A DNA stretch of 43,482 nucleotides, from positions 1 through 43,482 of the forward strand of contig JAKSAW010000270.1 of assembly GCA_022361455.1 (NCBI GenBank). The letters run 5' to 3'. This stretch comes from Pseudomonadales bacterium (GTDB taxonomy: Bacteria; Pseudomonadota; Gammaproteobacteria; Pseudomonadales; Ketobacteraceae). Both the position numbers and the translations under genes were made by a program. Below are positions 8,337 through 17,279 of the stretch, piece after piece (positions within the stretch are counted from its first letter, which is position 1; each line of letters begins with the position of its first letter). Under the pieces are notes generated by a model. It searched no databases, had not been told where the DNA came from, and was given only the letters and a program-made list of their open reading frames with translations.

Positions 8337-9941
8337 TTAAGTCAGCTTTTCGCTTAAGCCAGTAGCCATTTTGCTTACCAACCCATAAATCGAAAGTTGT
8401 GGATTAGCACCGATACTCGTGGGAAATAGCGAGCCATCCATTACCGATAGGTTTTCTAGATAATGGAAATTGCCTTGGCTATTAGTCACAGATGTCGTTG
8501 GGTCCTCACCCATACCGCAACCACCCATCACATGGGCGCTTCCCACACGAATAGCATTGGGCTTGTAATCGATGTTGTCGATTTGCTCCAAGGTTGCTTT
8601 AAGAGTGCTGGTATAGGTGCTTCTGGAATGTACTGGGCGAACCTTCTTGGCGCCGGCTGCGAATTGAATTTCCGCCATGGCTATCAATGCCCGTTTTACG
8701 CCTTCTAGTACATATTCATTCAACGGGTAGTCGATAACCGGTGAGCCATCGCCCCTTAGTTCAATGGTTCCACCTTGGCTTTCTTCATGGAACCCATCTC
8801 TTAACAGCGCAATCATAGCGTTTAGGTTGGGTAAGTTTTCCATTTGCCAGCGGTGCAATTCCCCATGCCCCATAATCACTGCTGCCATAAAGCCTGGTTG
8901 CATGGGTGCTACTTCTAATTTAAAACCAATGGGTCCGCTGGTGCCGTTGCTCCATTGAAAGTGATCTGAATAAATAGATTGAGGCGCGCCATAGAAACCG
9001 TCGATTGGATCCGCGAACTCCGCTAATGAAAAGGGTACAGGATGTAAGAATGTGCGCTTACCAATCCGGTTATGAGGATCTGGCGCATTGGATCGCATTA
9101 ATAAACCAGGACCAGCGATAGCGCCGCAGGCGATAATGGTATGTTTGGCTTTAATGGTAACTTTATAGGGGGTTGGGGTTACATCGGTCTTATCTAAGGT
9201 GATGCACTCCACACCGACCACTTTTTCATTCTCAATCAATAGTTTTTGCGCACGAGTTCTAAACAATAACTCGCCATCATTATTAAGCGTTTCAGGAATA
9301 GTGGTGACCAGCATACTTTGCTTAGCATTGGTCGGGCAGCCGTGACCACAGTAACCTAGATTCCAACAGCCTTTTACATTGCGAGGGATGTTCTGCCAGC
9401 TATAGCCTAATTCATCGCAGCCTTTGGTAATGATATGATTGTTAGCATTAGCGGGCATTTCCCACTTGCCAATGTTTAGGCGCTTTTCCATTTGCGCAAA
9501 CCAAGGCGCCATTTCTTCGGGTGAGCAACCTTTTACACCAAACTGGTCGCTCCAATACTTTAAGGTTGGATCCGGTGTTCTAAAAGAAGAAGTCCAATTG
9601 ACCGTAGTAGATCCACCAACACAGCGACCCTGTACTAATGTGAATGCACCGTCTTTAGATGCTCTGGTTAAGCCATCTTGATATAGGCTGCTAAATGCTT
9701 CTGCATCCTTCATATTAAAATCGTCTGAAGATTTTAATGGGCCCTCTTCCACCATTAATACTTTCAAGCCTTTCTTCGACAATATTTCCGCGGCTGTGCC
9801 GCCGCCTGCGCCGGTGCCGATAATAGCGACATCGGTTTCGAAGGTCTTATTAGTTTTTAGTTCGCTACCGTCATGAGTTTTCCAACCGGATTTAATGCCA
9901 TCACGGATAATATCGGGAATGCCTTTTACCTCAGGTACCAT
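8337..9941 (-). CDS. laoA: GMC-family FAD long-chain alcohol oxidoreductase (LaoA-like)
   Basis: 534-residue glucose-methanol-choline oxidoreductase. The Rossmann FAD motif GTGAGGGTAAEILSKKG starts near residue 43, followed by the GMC signature GRCVGGSTTVNW and the Cys-rich YCGHGCPTNAKQS segment seen in long-chain alcohol and related oxidases. The C-terminal block HVMGGCGMGED...DGSLFPTSIGANPQ supplies the catalytic His/Asn pair. In P. aeruginosa the LaoABCR system oxidises long-chain alcohols from alkane or alkyl sulfate breakdown; gene order here is the same, so that role is inferred. The gene follows laoB by 43 bases and is probably cotranscribed with it. A few acidic or basic residues before the core replace any signal peptide; LaoB carries the Tat signal. 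Confidence 0.87.
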   Translation of the reverse strand: MVPEVKGIPDIIRDGIKSGWKTHDGSELKTNKTFETDVAIIGTGAGGGTAAEILSKKGLKVLMVEEGPLKSSDDFNMKDAEAFSSLYQDGLTRASKDGAFTLVQGRCVGGSTTVNWTSSFRTPDPTLKYWSDQFGVKGCSPEEMAPWFAQMEKRLNIGKWEMPANANNHIITKGCDELGYSWQNIPRNVKGCWNLGYCGHGCPTNAKQSMLVTTIPETLNNDGELLFRTRAQKLLIENEKVVGVECITLDKTDVTPTPYKVTIKAKHTIIACGAIAGPGLLMRSNAPDPHNRIGKRTFLHPVPFSLAEFADPIDGFYGAPQSIYSDHFQWSNGTSGPIGFKLEVAPMQPGFMAAVIMGHGELHRWQMENLPNLNAMIALLRDGFHEESQGGTIELRGDGSPVIDYPLNEYVLEGVKRALIAMAEIQFAAGAKKVRPVHSRSTYTSTLKATLEQIDNIDYKPNAIRVGSAHVMGGCGMGEDPTTSVTNSQGNFHYLENLSVMDGSLFPTSIGANPQLSIYGLVSKMATGLSEKLT

Positions 9942-9984
9942 GGTATCTTGTCCTTTCTTCAGTGAAGAATGAGTTAATCAATGG

Positions 9985-10548
9985 TTAAGCGATGATGTGC
10001 TTTGGTGGGCCAGGATATTTAGTTGTTGGCCAGTGTTCTGGCTGCGAGTACCACACCACGGATACCAGTTGGGTTAATTGGCTATAACCGCCACGAAGTA
10101 AATTGAAATAACTATCTCGCCAACTGACTAGAAAATCATCCACCTGTTCAGGCGTTGCTGCTTCCCAGTTGCGCCATATACCAGTGAGCAAAATGCGCGT
10201 TGGGGCAAAATAAAGATCATCTAAAAAGTCGGCAAAAGCTTCTTGGGTAAACTGAGAAGAATGAACCATAAATTGATCAAGCTGAGGTAAGAATTTATCC
10301 AGCTTGGCTTGGTTTTCACTGTTACTGCTGGTGAATTCCGCTGGCAACACAGCAGGAGTGACCTTGGAAAAAATAGCAATGTCTTTGGGTCGCAGGTATT
10401 TAAATTGTTCATAGGTTTGTTGAGCCATTGGCTTAGTGGCGCAACCCGGTAGTGTTGCTGTGCCTGTTAAGGCACCAGCGCCAAGGGCACTAACTTTTAA
10501 AAAACTACGGCGATTAATAGGAAAAGAGGTGTCTGCCTGTGTTGGCAT
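9985..10548 (-). CDS. laoB: Tat-exported small subunit, gluconate-dehydrogenase-subunit-3-like (LaoB-like)
   Basis: 187 residues from the ATG at 10548, which has AGGGGG upstream; an in-frame ATG at 10581 would add 11 residues and is less likely. The twin-arginine leader NRRSFLKVSALGAGALTG is followed by a possible lipoprotein-type PGC, so the mature protein may be periplasmic or lipidated. The remaining helical domain resembles the small subunits that accompany GMC dehydrogenases. Its Tat signal probably carries the folded flavoprotein LaoA across the membrane, as in other GMC dehydrogenase complexes. The link to LaoB of P. aeruginosa rests on synteny. Confidence 0.78.
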   Translation of the reverse strand: MPTQADTSFPINRRSFLKVSALGAGALTGTATLPGCATKPMAQQTYEQFKYLRPKDIAIFSKVTPAVLPAEFTSSNSENQAKLDKFLPQLDQFMVHSSQFTQEAFADFLDDLYFAPTRILLTGIWRNWEAATPEQVDDFLVSWRDSYFNLLRGGYSQLTQLVSVVWYSQPEHWPTTKYPGPPKHIIA

Positions 10549-10644
10549 AAACTCGAGCCCCCTGTGATTGATTCTCAACATCGAGAAAATTGGCGGAAGA
10601 AAATTATTATTCTAAATATTGTCGTTGTAGCAGTGATTGTAATC

Positions 10645-10673
10645 AAAAAAGGGCCTGTAAATACAGACCCTTT
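10645..10673 (-). terminator. Intrinsic terminator between laoC and laoB
   Basis: Reverse-strand hairpin AAAGGGTCTGT / ACAGGCCCTTT with one internal mismatch and a four-base loop, followed by a T run (10650-10645). It begins ten bases after the laoC stop and would end, or attenuate, laoC transcription before laoB. Confidence 0.75.
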
Positions 10674-10682
10674 AGTCAACGC

Positions 10683-12125
10683 TTATTTTAATAAAGCCTT
10701 GAAAATGATTTTATGGATTGGGCGATCCCAAGGTGGATAAATCATCTTCGCGCCATTCACCTTGCCCTTCGCAACGATACCCTTGGCTTTACTGAAGGTT
10801 AAGAAGCCTTCCTTGCCATGGTAGTGGCCCATACCTGAAGGGCCAACGCCACCGAAAGGTATGTCGGCAGTCGCCACGTGTGTGAGCGTATCATTGATAC
10901 ATCCGCCACCAGCGTGAGTGTGATTCATGACATAATCCTGACGATTCACATCCATATCAAAGTAATATAATGCTAAAGGTCGTGGCCGATCGTTAACGTA
11001 GTTGATCGCATTATCTAGAGAGGTGTAAGGCTTAACAATCAACAACGGACCGAAGATTTCATCTTGTTCGATTAACATATCATCAGTGGTATCTAATACC
11101 ATGGTGATAGGTATTTTTTGCGAATCGGCAAAATCCTCATTCGCTGGGTTAATTTGAACGATGCGTGCGCCTTTTTCTTCAGCATCTTTCAAGTAGCCTT
11201 GTAGTCTTTGATGTTGACGTTGGTTAACAACCGCCGTGAAATCTTGGTTGTTCTTCTTCGATGGGTACCAGCGTGAAACCACCTTAGTGAAAGATTCGAT
11301 AAAGTCTTCTATTTGGTGGCTGGGTGCCAAAATATAATCGGGAGATACACAGGTTTGCCCTGCGTTCATGCATTTGCCGAATGAGATGCGCTCCGCAGCT
11401 TCGTCCATATCAAAGCTTTCATGAATAATGACGGGCGACTTACCACCAAGTTCTAACGTAACTGGCGTTAGGTTTTCTGAAGCAGCACGCATTACATGGC
11501 GGCCGACAGAAGTCGATCCGGTAAATAGAAGATGATCGAACGGTAACTTAGAAAAAGCGATGCCTACGTCGGCTTCACCGGTAATGACAGAAACGTGGTC
11601 TTCAGAATAGACTTCGCCAATTAGTTTTTTAAATGTTTCCGCAGTTTTTGGAGTGTACTCCGACATCTTGATCATTACGCGGTTGCCAGCAGCTAAGGCT
11701 GGAAGCAATGGGCTTATCGCAAGAAACACTGGGTAGTTCCAAGGAACAATGATGCCTACAACACCTAATGGTTGATAGACCACTTTAGCTTTAGCGGGGC
11801 GCACGCTAATGGGAACATGGCGCTTTTCTTCCTTCATCCACTTGCGTACGTTTTTAGCGCAGTATTTTATTTCTTCCAAGCTCGACATTATTTCTGCGAT
11901 CTTGGTTTCTGATTTGGCGCGATTGGTAAAGTCATCGTTGACCGATTCAATAATGGCATCGGCATACTTTATTAATGCTGGCTTTAATCGGTTTATATTA
12001 TCAATGCGCTCTTCTGCGGTAGGCATTGGGTTGGCACGAAAGGCTTTTTGTTGTGCTTCAAAAATTCTTTTTAAGTCTTTTATTTCTGGGCTGTGATCAG
12101 CAATCTGAGCAACGTTAGCAACCAT
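10683..12125 (-). CDS. laoC: Coniferyl-aldehyde-dehydrogenase-like NAD(P) aldehyde dehydrogenase (LaoC-like)
   Basis: 480 residues. Catalytic Glu is in VTLELGGKSP (E225) and catalytic Cys in MNAGQTCVSPD (C259); GVVGIIVPWNYP and FTGSTSVGRHV form the cofactor-binding region. The short class-3 form resembles coniferyl aldehyde dehydrogenases; by synteny with laoC it should oxidise long-chain aldehydes made by the GMC oxidoreductase to fatty acids. The ATG at 12125 is preferred because GAGGAA lies six bases upstream; an upstream in-frame TTG at 12143 overlaps that site. It is divergent from the TetR gene. Confidence 0.88.
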   Translation of the reverse strand: MVANVAQIADHSPEIKDLKRIFEAQQKAFRANPMPTAEERIDNINRLKPALIKYADAIIESVNDDFTNRAKSETKIAEIMSSLEEIKYCAKNVRKWMKEEKRHVPISVRPAKAKVVYQPLGVVGIIVPWNYPVFLAISPLLPALAAGNRVMIKMSEYTPKTAETFKKLIGEVYSEDHVSVITGEADVGIAFSKLPFDHLLFTGSTSVGRHVMRAASENLTPVTLELGGKSPVIIHESFDMDEAAERISFGKCMNAGQTCVSPDYILAPSHQIEDFIESFTKVVSRWYPSKKNNQDFTAVVNQRQHQRLQGYLKDAEEKGARIVQINPANEDFADSQKIPITMVLDTTDDMLIEQDEIFGPLLIVKPYTSLDNAINYVNDRPRPLALYYFDMDVNRQDYVMNHTHAGGGCINDTLTHVATADIPFGGVGPSGMGHYHGKEGFLTFSKAKGIVAKGKVNGAKMIYPPWDRPIHKIIFKALLK

Positions 12126-12328
12126 GTTGTTTTCCTCTGTCAATAATGTCCTTTACCCTAGCAGTCTTGTTCCGCTCGTTCTTGTCTTAAGCTGCCAACT
12201 TGCCGTGATCCTTTAGATAAACGGAAGCTATGGATAAACGCCATCACTAAGCTTAATCGCAAAGTGAGTGATCCGCGCGGTCAAAAATGACTTTTCCCGA
12301 GAGACAGCGCGTATACGGAAGTTCTATT

Positions 12329-12348
12329 TTTAGAGCTTTTGCTCTAAA
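12329..12348. promoter_or_regulatory. Candidate operator in the laoC-laoR intergenic region
   Basis: Perfect inverted repeat TTTAGAGC-TTTT-GCTCTAAA, 8-bp arms, in the 307-base gap between divergent laoC and laoR. Its size suits a TetR-family dimer. There is no T run after it and the gap starts both genes, so a terminator is unlikely. Confidence 0.45.
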
Positions 12349-12382
12349 CTGTCAATAGACTTGTGACGTGTACTTTCGCCAG

Positions 12383-12398
12383 CCCAGTGTATACTGGG
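12383..12398. promoter_or_regulatory. Second inverted repeat in the laoC-laoR gap, overlapping a -10-like box
   Basis: CCCAGT-GTAT-ACTGGG, 6-bp arms, 35 bases before the laoR ATG. It covers TATACT (12390-12395), a possible laoR -10, so a bound repressor could control its own gene. No convincing -35 is present. Confidence 0.35.
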
Positions 12399-12432
12399 GT
12401 TGAATACTGTTAACTGATTGAAAAATAAAGAA

Positions 12433-13104
12433 ATGAAGACCCGTGACCGAATCTTGATGGGCAGTCTAAAGCTGTTCAACGAACGTGGAGAGCGCAATGT
12501 GTCTACCAATCATATTGCCGCAGATCTGGATATTAGTCCTGGTAACCTCTACTACCACTTTCGCAACAAGCAAGAGATAGTGTTTGAGCTATTCAAACGG
12601 TATGCAACTGAAGTGGGAGCCTTTATGGCGGTGCCTCCAGATCGTCAGTTAACCTTTACCGACAAGATTCACTATTTCGAAGCGACCTTTAAGAGCATGT
12701 GGGAGTATCGTTTCTTACATCGGGATCTTGCTCACCTGTTAGCGGAAGATGATGGTTTAAGAAAAGCTTATCAAAGTTTTAGTCAGCAGACTTTGCGCAG
12801 TGGTAAGTCGGTTTTGGCGGGGCTGCGTGATGCAGGCTTGATGGAGATTGATGACGAACAAATGGATGCGTTGATGCTTAATATTTGGGTGCTAGTCACG
12901 TCGTGGGCGTCATTTCTTCAAGCGATCTCTGTTGCTAGCGACCAAGAACCAGCTCTTAGCGAAGCCAAAATAAAGCGTGGAATTTACCAGCTGATTGCAT
13001 TAGCAGAACCTTTTGCAACACCAGGACATGAAGAAGATGTATTGGCGTTGAAAGCCGAGTATTTAGGGAAAGGTGTTAGCGACCCGTTCACGCTGTTTCG
13101 CTAA
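12433..13104 (+). CDS. laoR: TetR/AcrR-family regulator (LaoR-like)
   Basis: 223 residues. The N-terminal helix-turn-helix (about residues 5-55) is typical: RDRILMGSLKLFNERGE, then ISPGNLYYHFRNKQEIV. The long C-terminal helical domain should bind the inducer and dimerise. Its place divergent to the aldehyde dehydrogenase matches P. aeruginosa laoR, a repressor relieved by long-chain alcohols or their products; ligand here is inferred. The ATG at 12433 is preferred to an in-frame TTG at 12418 because neither has a strong ribosome binding site and homologues start near KTRDRIL. The last 17 bases overlap the convergent YheT-type gene. Confidence 0.85.
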   Translation: MKTRDRILMGSLKLFNERGERNVSTNHIAADLDISPGNLYYHFRNKQEIVFELFKRYATEVGAFMAVPPDRQLTFTDKIHYFEATFKSMWEYRFLHRDLAHLLAEDDGLRKAYQSFSQQTLRSGKSVLAGLRDAGLMEIDDEQMDALMLNIWVLVTSWASFLQAISVASDQEPALSEAKIKRGIYQLIALAEPFATPGHEEDVLALKAEYLGKGVSDPFTLFR

Positions 13105-14131
13105 CTTTGATTGCCGCTCGTTGATTGTTTTCTTTCAAATGGTACTGAATAAAGTCTGGTATACGTTTCTCTAGCCAATATCGAGGTTTAATTAAAGAAC
13201 CGGATACAAACCCTACATGGCCACCATGTTCGAATGCTTCTAACGTTGTGGTGGCTGATAGCTCTTCAGCGTTTGGCACCACTTCTGGTGTCATTAGTGG
13301 GTCGTCTTTACCGTGAATAAGCAACGTTGGTACGGCAATATTTTTTAAATATTGGCGACTGCTAGAGCGTTGATAATAATCATCGGCACTTTCAAAGCCA
13401 TGTAGCGGCGCCACCACATGATGATCGAAATCACGAAAAGTTTTGTGGCGTTTCATATTGCCAAGTTCGTTATAAGTGGAGTGATGGTCTTCGTTAGCAC
13501 GTTGAAATAGCTTTTTCTTTTGCAGCATTAAACGCTTCAGTTCTTTTAGCATAATGTTGCGATAAAACTTCGAAAAACCATTATCCATGGTATCGGAAGC
13601 TACCTCCAATTGATAAGGCACCGACACCGCAACAGCTGCTACTAAATCAGGGGGAGTTTCACTTTCGCCTAACCATTTTAATAATACGTTTCCTCCCAAG
13701 GAAAACCCGGCGGCGAAAATCGGCGTGCGAGGGTAGCGTGTGCGCATTAAGGCAAATATTTCTTTGGCGTCTTCGGTTTCACCGGAATGATAAATTCGTG
13801 GCTTGAGATTAGGCTCATCGCTACAACCACGAAAGTGCATCACAAAACTGCGAATACCCTGCTGCTGCAACTTCGCTTGCAAGCCGATGGCTTATTTAGA
13901 TTCAGAAGAGCCCGTTAGACCATGGAGGATCATGACAATAGGGCCTCTCGTAGGGCCTGCCCAATCTAAGTCTACAAAATCGCCATCACTGAGGGTGATG
14001 CGCTCTCGCCAGCGATCAATATTTGGGCGGCGACGAAATAATGGCGCCCACAATGTTTGAATGTGTCTGTTTTTCAAACCAAACCCAGGCTTGAAAGGTT
14101 TTTGATCAGTTGGTGTCACATTTGGCGACAT
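13088..14131 (-). pseudogene. yheT: YheT-type alpha/beta hydrolase interrupted by one in-frame stop
   Basis: The two halves read in the same frame, split only by TAA at 13892-13894. The N-terminal part has GLKNRHIQTLWAPLFRR and the oxyanion segment HGLTGSSESK; after the stop it continues AIGLQAKLQQQGIRSF, then MHFRGCSDEPNL, nucleophile elbow GFSLGG, Asp (GKDDPL) and His (EHGGHVGF). Together they make a normal family length of about 347 codons. YheT homologues carry a Tyr-like residue at the stop position, so one base change of TAT or TAC to TAA explains the break. It may be a young pseudogene, a sequence error or a suppressed stop. Start: ATG 14131 (an in-frame TTG lies at 14143). It overlaps laoR by 17 bases. 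Confidence 0.85.
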
Positions 14132-14338
14132 TCGATAGCTCAACAGTTAGGAATTTGGCAACAGATCAACTTATACGATAAAACCGAGTTGAATAGTAAA
14201 TTTTTCACAGTAATTTTATCAAAAACCACCCAGATGGGTCGTATCGATTGTCACCTTGTTTAGGTATAGTGCCGATCGATATGGATCTGGATAAATAACA
14301 AATAACGCGACCCGGCAGGAATCGTGGGGGACTCAGCA

Positions 14339-17203
14339 ATGATGCTAAGACACGGATACTCTCTACTCTTTACACTCTTTTTATCTTTATCGTTGACCGG
14401 TTGTTTAGGTGGCAACGGTACCAGCAACGCAGATGATGATTCTGGCGATCGTAGTTCAGAAACCGCCGACGATCCTGAAGCTTCACTGGAAGAAACTAGC
14501 GCCTTCTCAGTCGAAGCCGGTCCCTCAGTAATATTCACCGACGGCGGTAGTGATATTGAACTGGTTGGCCAAGTCATCAACCCCAATGGCGTCGCTATAG
14601 CAGAAACCTATTGGCGAACCTTTGATGGTAGCTTTGATCGTATTGAAGGTACTGCCGTTTCATCGGAAGCAGACAACTCTTATTCCTTCACGCCCGAGAG
14701 ACGTTTAGCAGATGCCATTTATACCTACCAATTCGTCGCTATTGATAGCCAAGGTCGAGCTGCTGTCGATACAGTTTATGTTCGTGTGAATGCCTATCCA
14801 TTTACAGTCGGTGCGTCTATTAATGCCACCAGTGTTGCGGAAGGCGGTAGTTTTGAAATCGTAGTTACACTGGACCAGCCGTTAGCGGAAGACATTGATG
14901 TTGAGTATGTCCTCGAAGGAGTTAATGCGACATCGGGCGCTGATTTTGCAGATTGTGGTGCTTGTCGTTTACAAATCCCTGCTGGTGAAACAACAACAAC
15001 TTTAACGATTGAAACTTTAAGCGATGAAGAGGAAGAGCAAGATGAAAACCTAGTGCTTTCTTTCCCAGCTTTGGAAGAACTATTTGGTGAAGAATCTTCT
15101 GTTGAGTTAACGATTATCGAAGACTTCGAAAGTCGTTCCATTATTAATTTTGCACAAACAGAATTCACTGTAACAGAAAAAGACGGAGTAATTCAGTTGC
15201 CCCTGACTGTCGAAGAGGTGGCTTTGGTCGCGCCAAATCTTGATAGTGTCGAAACTGAATTAACTGACGATATTCTTACAGATTACAATACTGATTTAAT
15301 AGATTCTGGCGACGTTGCTATTGCAGCCTTTTCGCCAGTGGTAAGCGTAGCCTACAGCGGCAGCGCAACTGGTGGTGAAGATTTTGAAGAGAATCTTGAA
15401 GTCAGCGTTAATGATCTAGGTGGAGAGAATCCTCACATTAGCATTACGATTCTAGATGATGTGGTAAGTGAGGCTATTGAGCGTGTCACTGTTACTCTTT
15501 CTGAAAATGAAAACTTCCGTGTTGGTGAAACAAATACTGTTAATATCGATATTCAAAGTGATGATGTTCAATTCATGGCAGCGGCGAAAGATAGCTATTG
15601 CACCATCGAGGACCATGTTGGAGTTCGCTGTTGGGGTGATTTCGGAAATGGAAAAACTGCCACACCATCGTTAGGTGAAGTGGAGCAGTTGCAAGGAGCA
15701 GGTGATTATTATTGTGCAATTCATACTTTGGATAATGAGCGTTACCTAGATTGTTGGGGTAACGTGCCTGGCGGTGCTGTGTCACGTAACGATGCACCAC
15801 AGCAGTTATTGGTTTTAGATAATGAGTGGTGTGAGCGTACCGATAGAGCTGTAACTTGTCATGGTCCTCAGGTAGCAAATTATACTTCTGATTTGTTAAT
15901 CGGTGGTTTTGATGGTCGTTGTATTATTGGTGAAGGGTTAGAGTGTGGTCGCGCTCTTATATCGGCATCATTACGTGAATTGATTCCCGATGCAGATCAG
16001 TTTTTATATGCGATGACTACTATAGATGATGGCGCGCCTTTAACCATTGGTTGTGTCCAAGATAGCTCTGGAATCTCTTGTGATGGTATCGAATTACCTG
16101 ATTTCAGTAATCCGATTGGGTTCACAGTGTTTAATAACGGTAATAACCCAGGCGTATGTGTGCTCGATGAAACTATCGAGGGTAATAACTTATTATGTTA
16201 CGACAGCAATGGCGAATTGTTCCGTCCATTCGATAACTTTGAACAGCCCTATAAGATTGTTTCAGACTACGACAACAATATTTGTATTGCCGATATCAAT
16301 GGAGTGCAGTGTGATGTGCTACAAACCTTTGGTAGTGCTCTGCTCGCTTTAAATGCTTCTCCTGTTACTGAAATTTCTACAGGTTCATTAGATGTCAATA
16401 ACTACTTTGAAGGCTTAGATCTTTGTGGATTGGTTGGAGGTGATTTGTTCTGCTCTAATCCTGGGTTTAATGAACATTTTTATTATATTTATGAAGGCGT
16501 GGCTGCCACTTTGGATGTAGGTGCAAGTGTTCCTGCTGTGCTCACAAATTCTGGCGCAGTTAATTTCTTTGAGCGTTATCAGGGTGGTTTGCTGCAAAAC
16601 ACCGCAGAGTTTAGCGAGACCCTAACTACCAGTACGCAAATTGCAGCTGGGGGTGGTTTTGTTTGTGCGACTATTTCTTCGGGTGTAGAGTGTTATGACA
16701 CCCAAGAATCCGGCATGGTTTCCTTCAATACTCCAGAAACAATCACTCAAATCGATGCCAACAGGAATGACGCGTGTGCATTAATTAATGGCGATATCAT
16801 GTGTTGGAATAGTCGAAGTCAAGGCGAGGCAACTTCGCGATTCACTGATCCTACTTTAAACGGTGCATTTATTGATTTCTCAATGAAAGACTTTTCTGGT
16901 TGTGGTGTCACTGATTCGAATGCTCTTATTTGTTGGGGCAACATGTCTGAATACTTCTTTGAACAGCAGTCTTTTAACGTAGGCGACTATGTAGATGTTC
17001 AAGTTTCTAACAACCGTGTATGTGTTCAAGGTTCTAACGGCGTTGAATGTTGGTATCGTGGTGAGCCGACCAGTGTTCAAATTAATAGCCTGGATATTAC
17101 TGATCTAGAAGTTTCTGATCGACATACCTGTATCCTTGAGCACGGTAAAGTGCGTTGTTGGGGTGACTACCTAGGTGTAGAGGACGTACAAATCCTTTTG
17201 TAA
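14339..17203 (+). CDS. Outer-membrane lipoprotein with Calx-beta-like and RCC1-like repeats
   Basis: 954 residues from the ATG at 14339, which has GGGGGA seven bases before it; an in-frame GTG lies at 14324. The signal ends in lipobox LTGC (C22), with Leu next, so outer-membrane sorting is expected. After an Asp/Ser-rich linker comes an Ig-like segment, then two Calx-beta-like domains (about residues 150-260 and 270-405; motifs VAEGGSFEI, GEDFEENLEV, ISITILDDVVSEAIERVTV). From about residue 414 to the end are 14 short units with the pattern C-x7-12-G-x-x-C-W-G, like RCC1 beta-propeller blades. Function is unknown; surface or adhesive binding is a guess. A strong terminator follows. Confidence 0.85.
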   Translation: MMLRHGYSLLFTLFLSLSLTGCLGGNGTSNADDDSGDRSSETADDPEASLEETSAFSVEAGPSVIFTDGGSDIELVGQVINPNGVAIAETYWRTFDGSFDRIEGTAVSSEADNSYSFTPERRLADAIYTYQFVAIDSQGRAAVDTVYVRVNAYPFTVGASINATSVAEGGSFEIVVTLDQPLAEDIDVEYVLEGVNATSGADFADCGACRLQIPAGETTTTLTIETLSDEEEEQDENLVLSFPALEELFGEESSVELTIIEDFESRSIINFAQTEFTVTEKDGVIQLPLTVEEVALVAPNLDSVETELTDDILTDYNTDLIDSGDVAIAAFSPVVSVAYSGSATGGEDFEENLEVSVNDLGGENPHISITILDDVVSEAIERVTVTLSENENFRVGETNTVNIDIQSDDVQFMAAAKDSYCTIEDHVGVRCWGDFGNGKTATPSLGEVEQLQGAGDYYCAIHTLDNERYLDCWGNVPGGAVSRNDAPQQLLVLDNEWCERTDRAVTCHGPQVANYTSDLLIGGFDGRCIIGEGLECGRALISASLRELIPDADQFLYAMTTIDDGAPLTIGCVQDSSGISCDGIELPDFSNPIGFTVFNNGNNPGVCVLDETIEGNNLLCYDSNGELFRPFDNFEQPYKIVSDYDNNICIADINGVQCDVLQTFGSALLALNASPVTEISTGSLDVNNYFEGLDLCGLVGGDLFCSNPGFNEHFYYIYEGVAATLDVGASVPAVLTNSGAVNFFERYQGGLLQNTAEFSETLTTSTQIAAGGGFVCATISSGVECYDTQESGMVSFNTPETITQIDANRNDACALINGDIMCWNSRSQGEATSRFTDPTLNGAFIDFSMKDFSGCGVTDSNALICWGNMSEYFFEQQSFNVGDYVDVQVSNNRVCVQGSNGVECWYRGEPTSVQINSLDITDLEVSDRHTCILEHGKVRCWGDYLGVEDVQILL
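15578..17197 (+). repeat. Fourteen RCC1-like Cys-pair coding repeats
   Basis: Units of roughly 35-50 residues with paired cysteines, for example SYCTIEDHVGVRCWGD, ACALINGDIMCWN, RVCVQGSNGVECW and HTCILEHGKVRCWGD. Thirteen units keep both cysteines; the ninth (AVLTNSGAVNFFER) has lost both. Fourteen blades would fit two seven-bladed propellers. Confidence 0.75.
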
Positions 17204-17224
17204 TCCGGGTTAGAAAGATTGAAT

Positions 17225-17252
17225 AAAAAAGGCGGTTATTACCGCCTTTTTT
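17225..17252. terminator. Bidirectional intrinsic terminator
   Basis: Perfect 12-bp stem AAAAAAGGCGGT / ACCGCCTTTTTT with TATT loop. It ends both the RCC1-like lipoprotein gene and the convergent haem protein gene. Confidence 0.95.
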
Positions 17253-17279
17253 ATTTTGTATATGTTCAATTGCGACTAT

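Noticed and set aside
13088..13882. C-terminal half of the YheT gene as an independent gene starting at TTG 13882
   Set aside because: It lacks a ribosome binding site and the fold needs the N-terminal part; the single-stop explanation is simpler.
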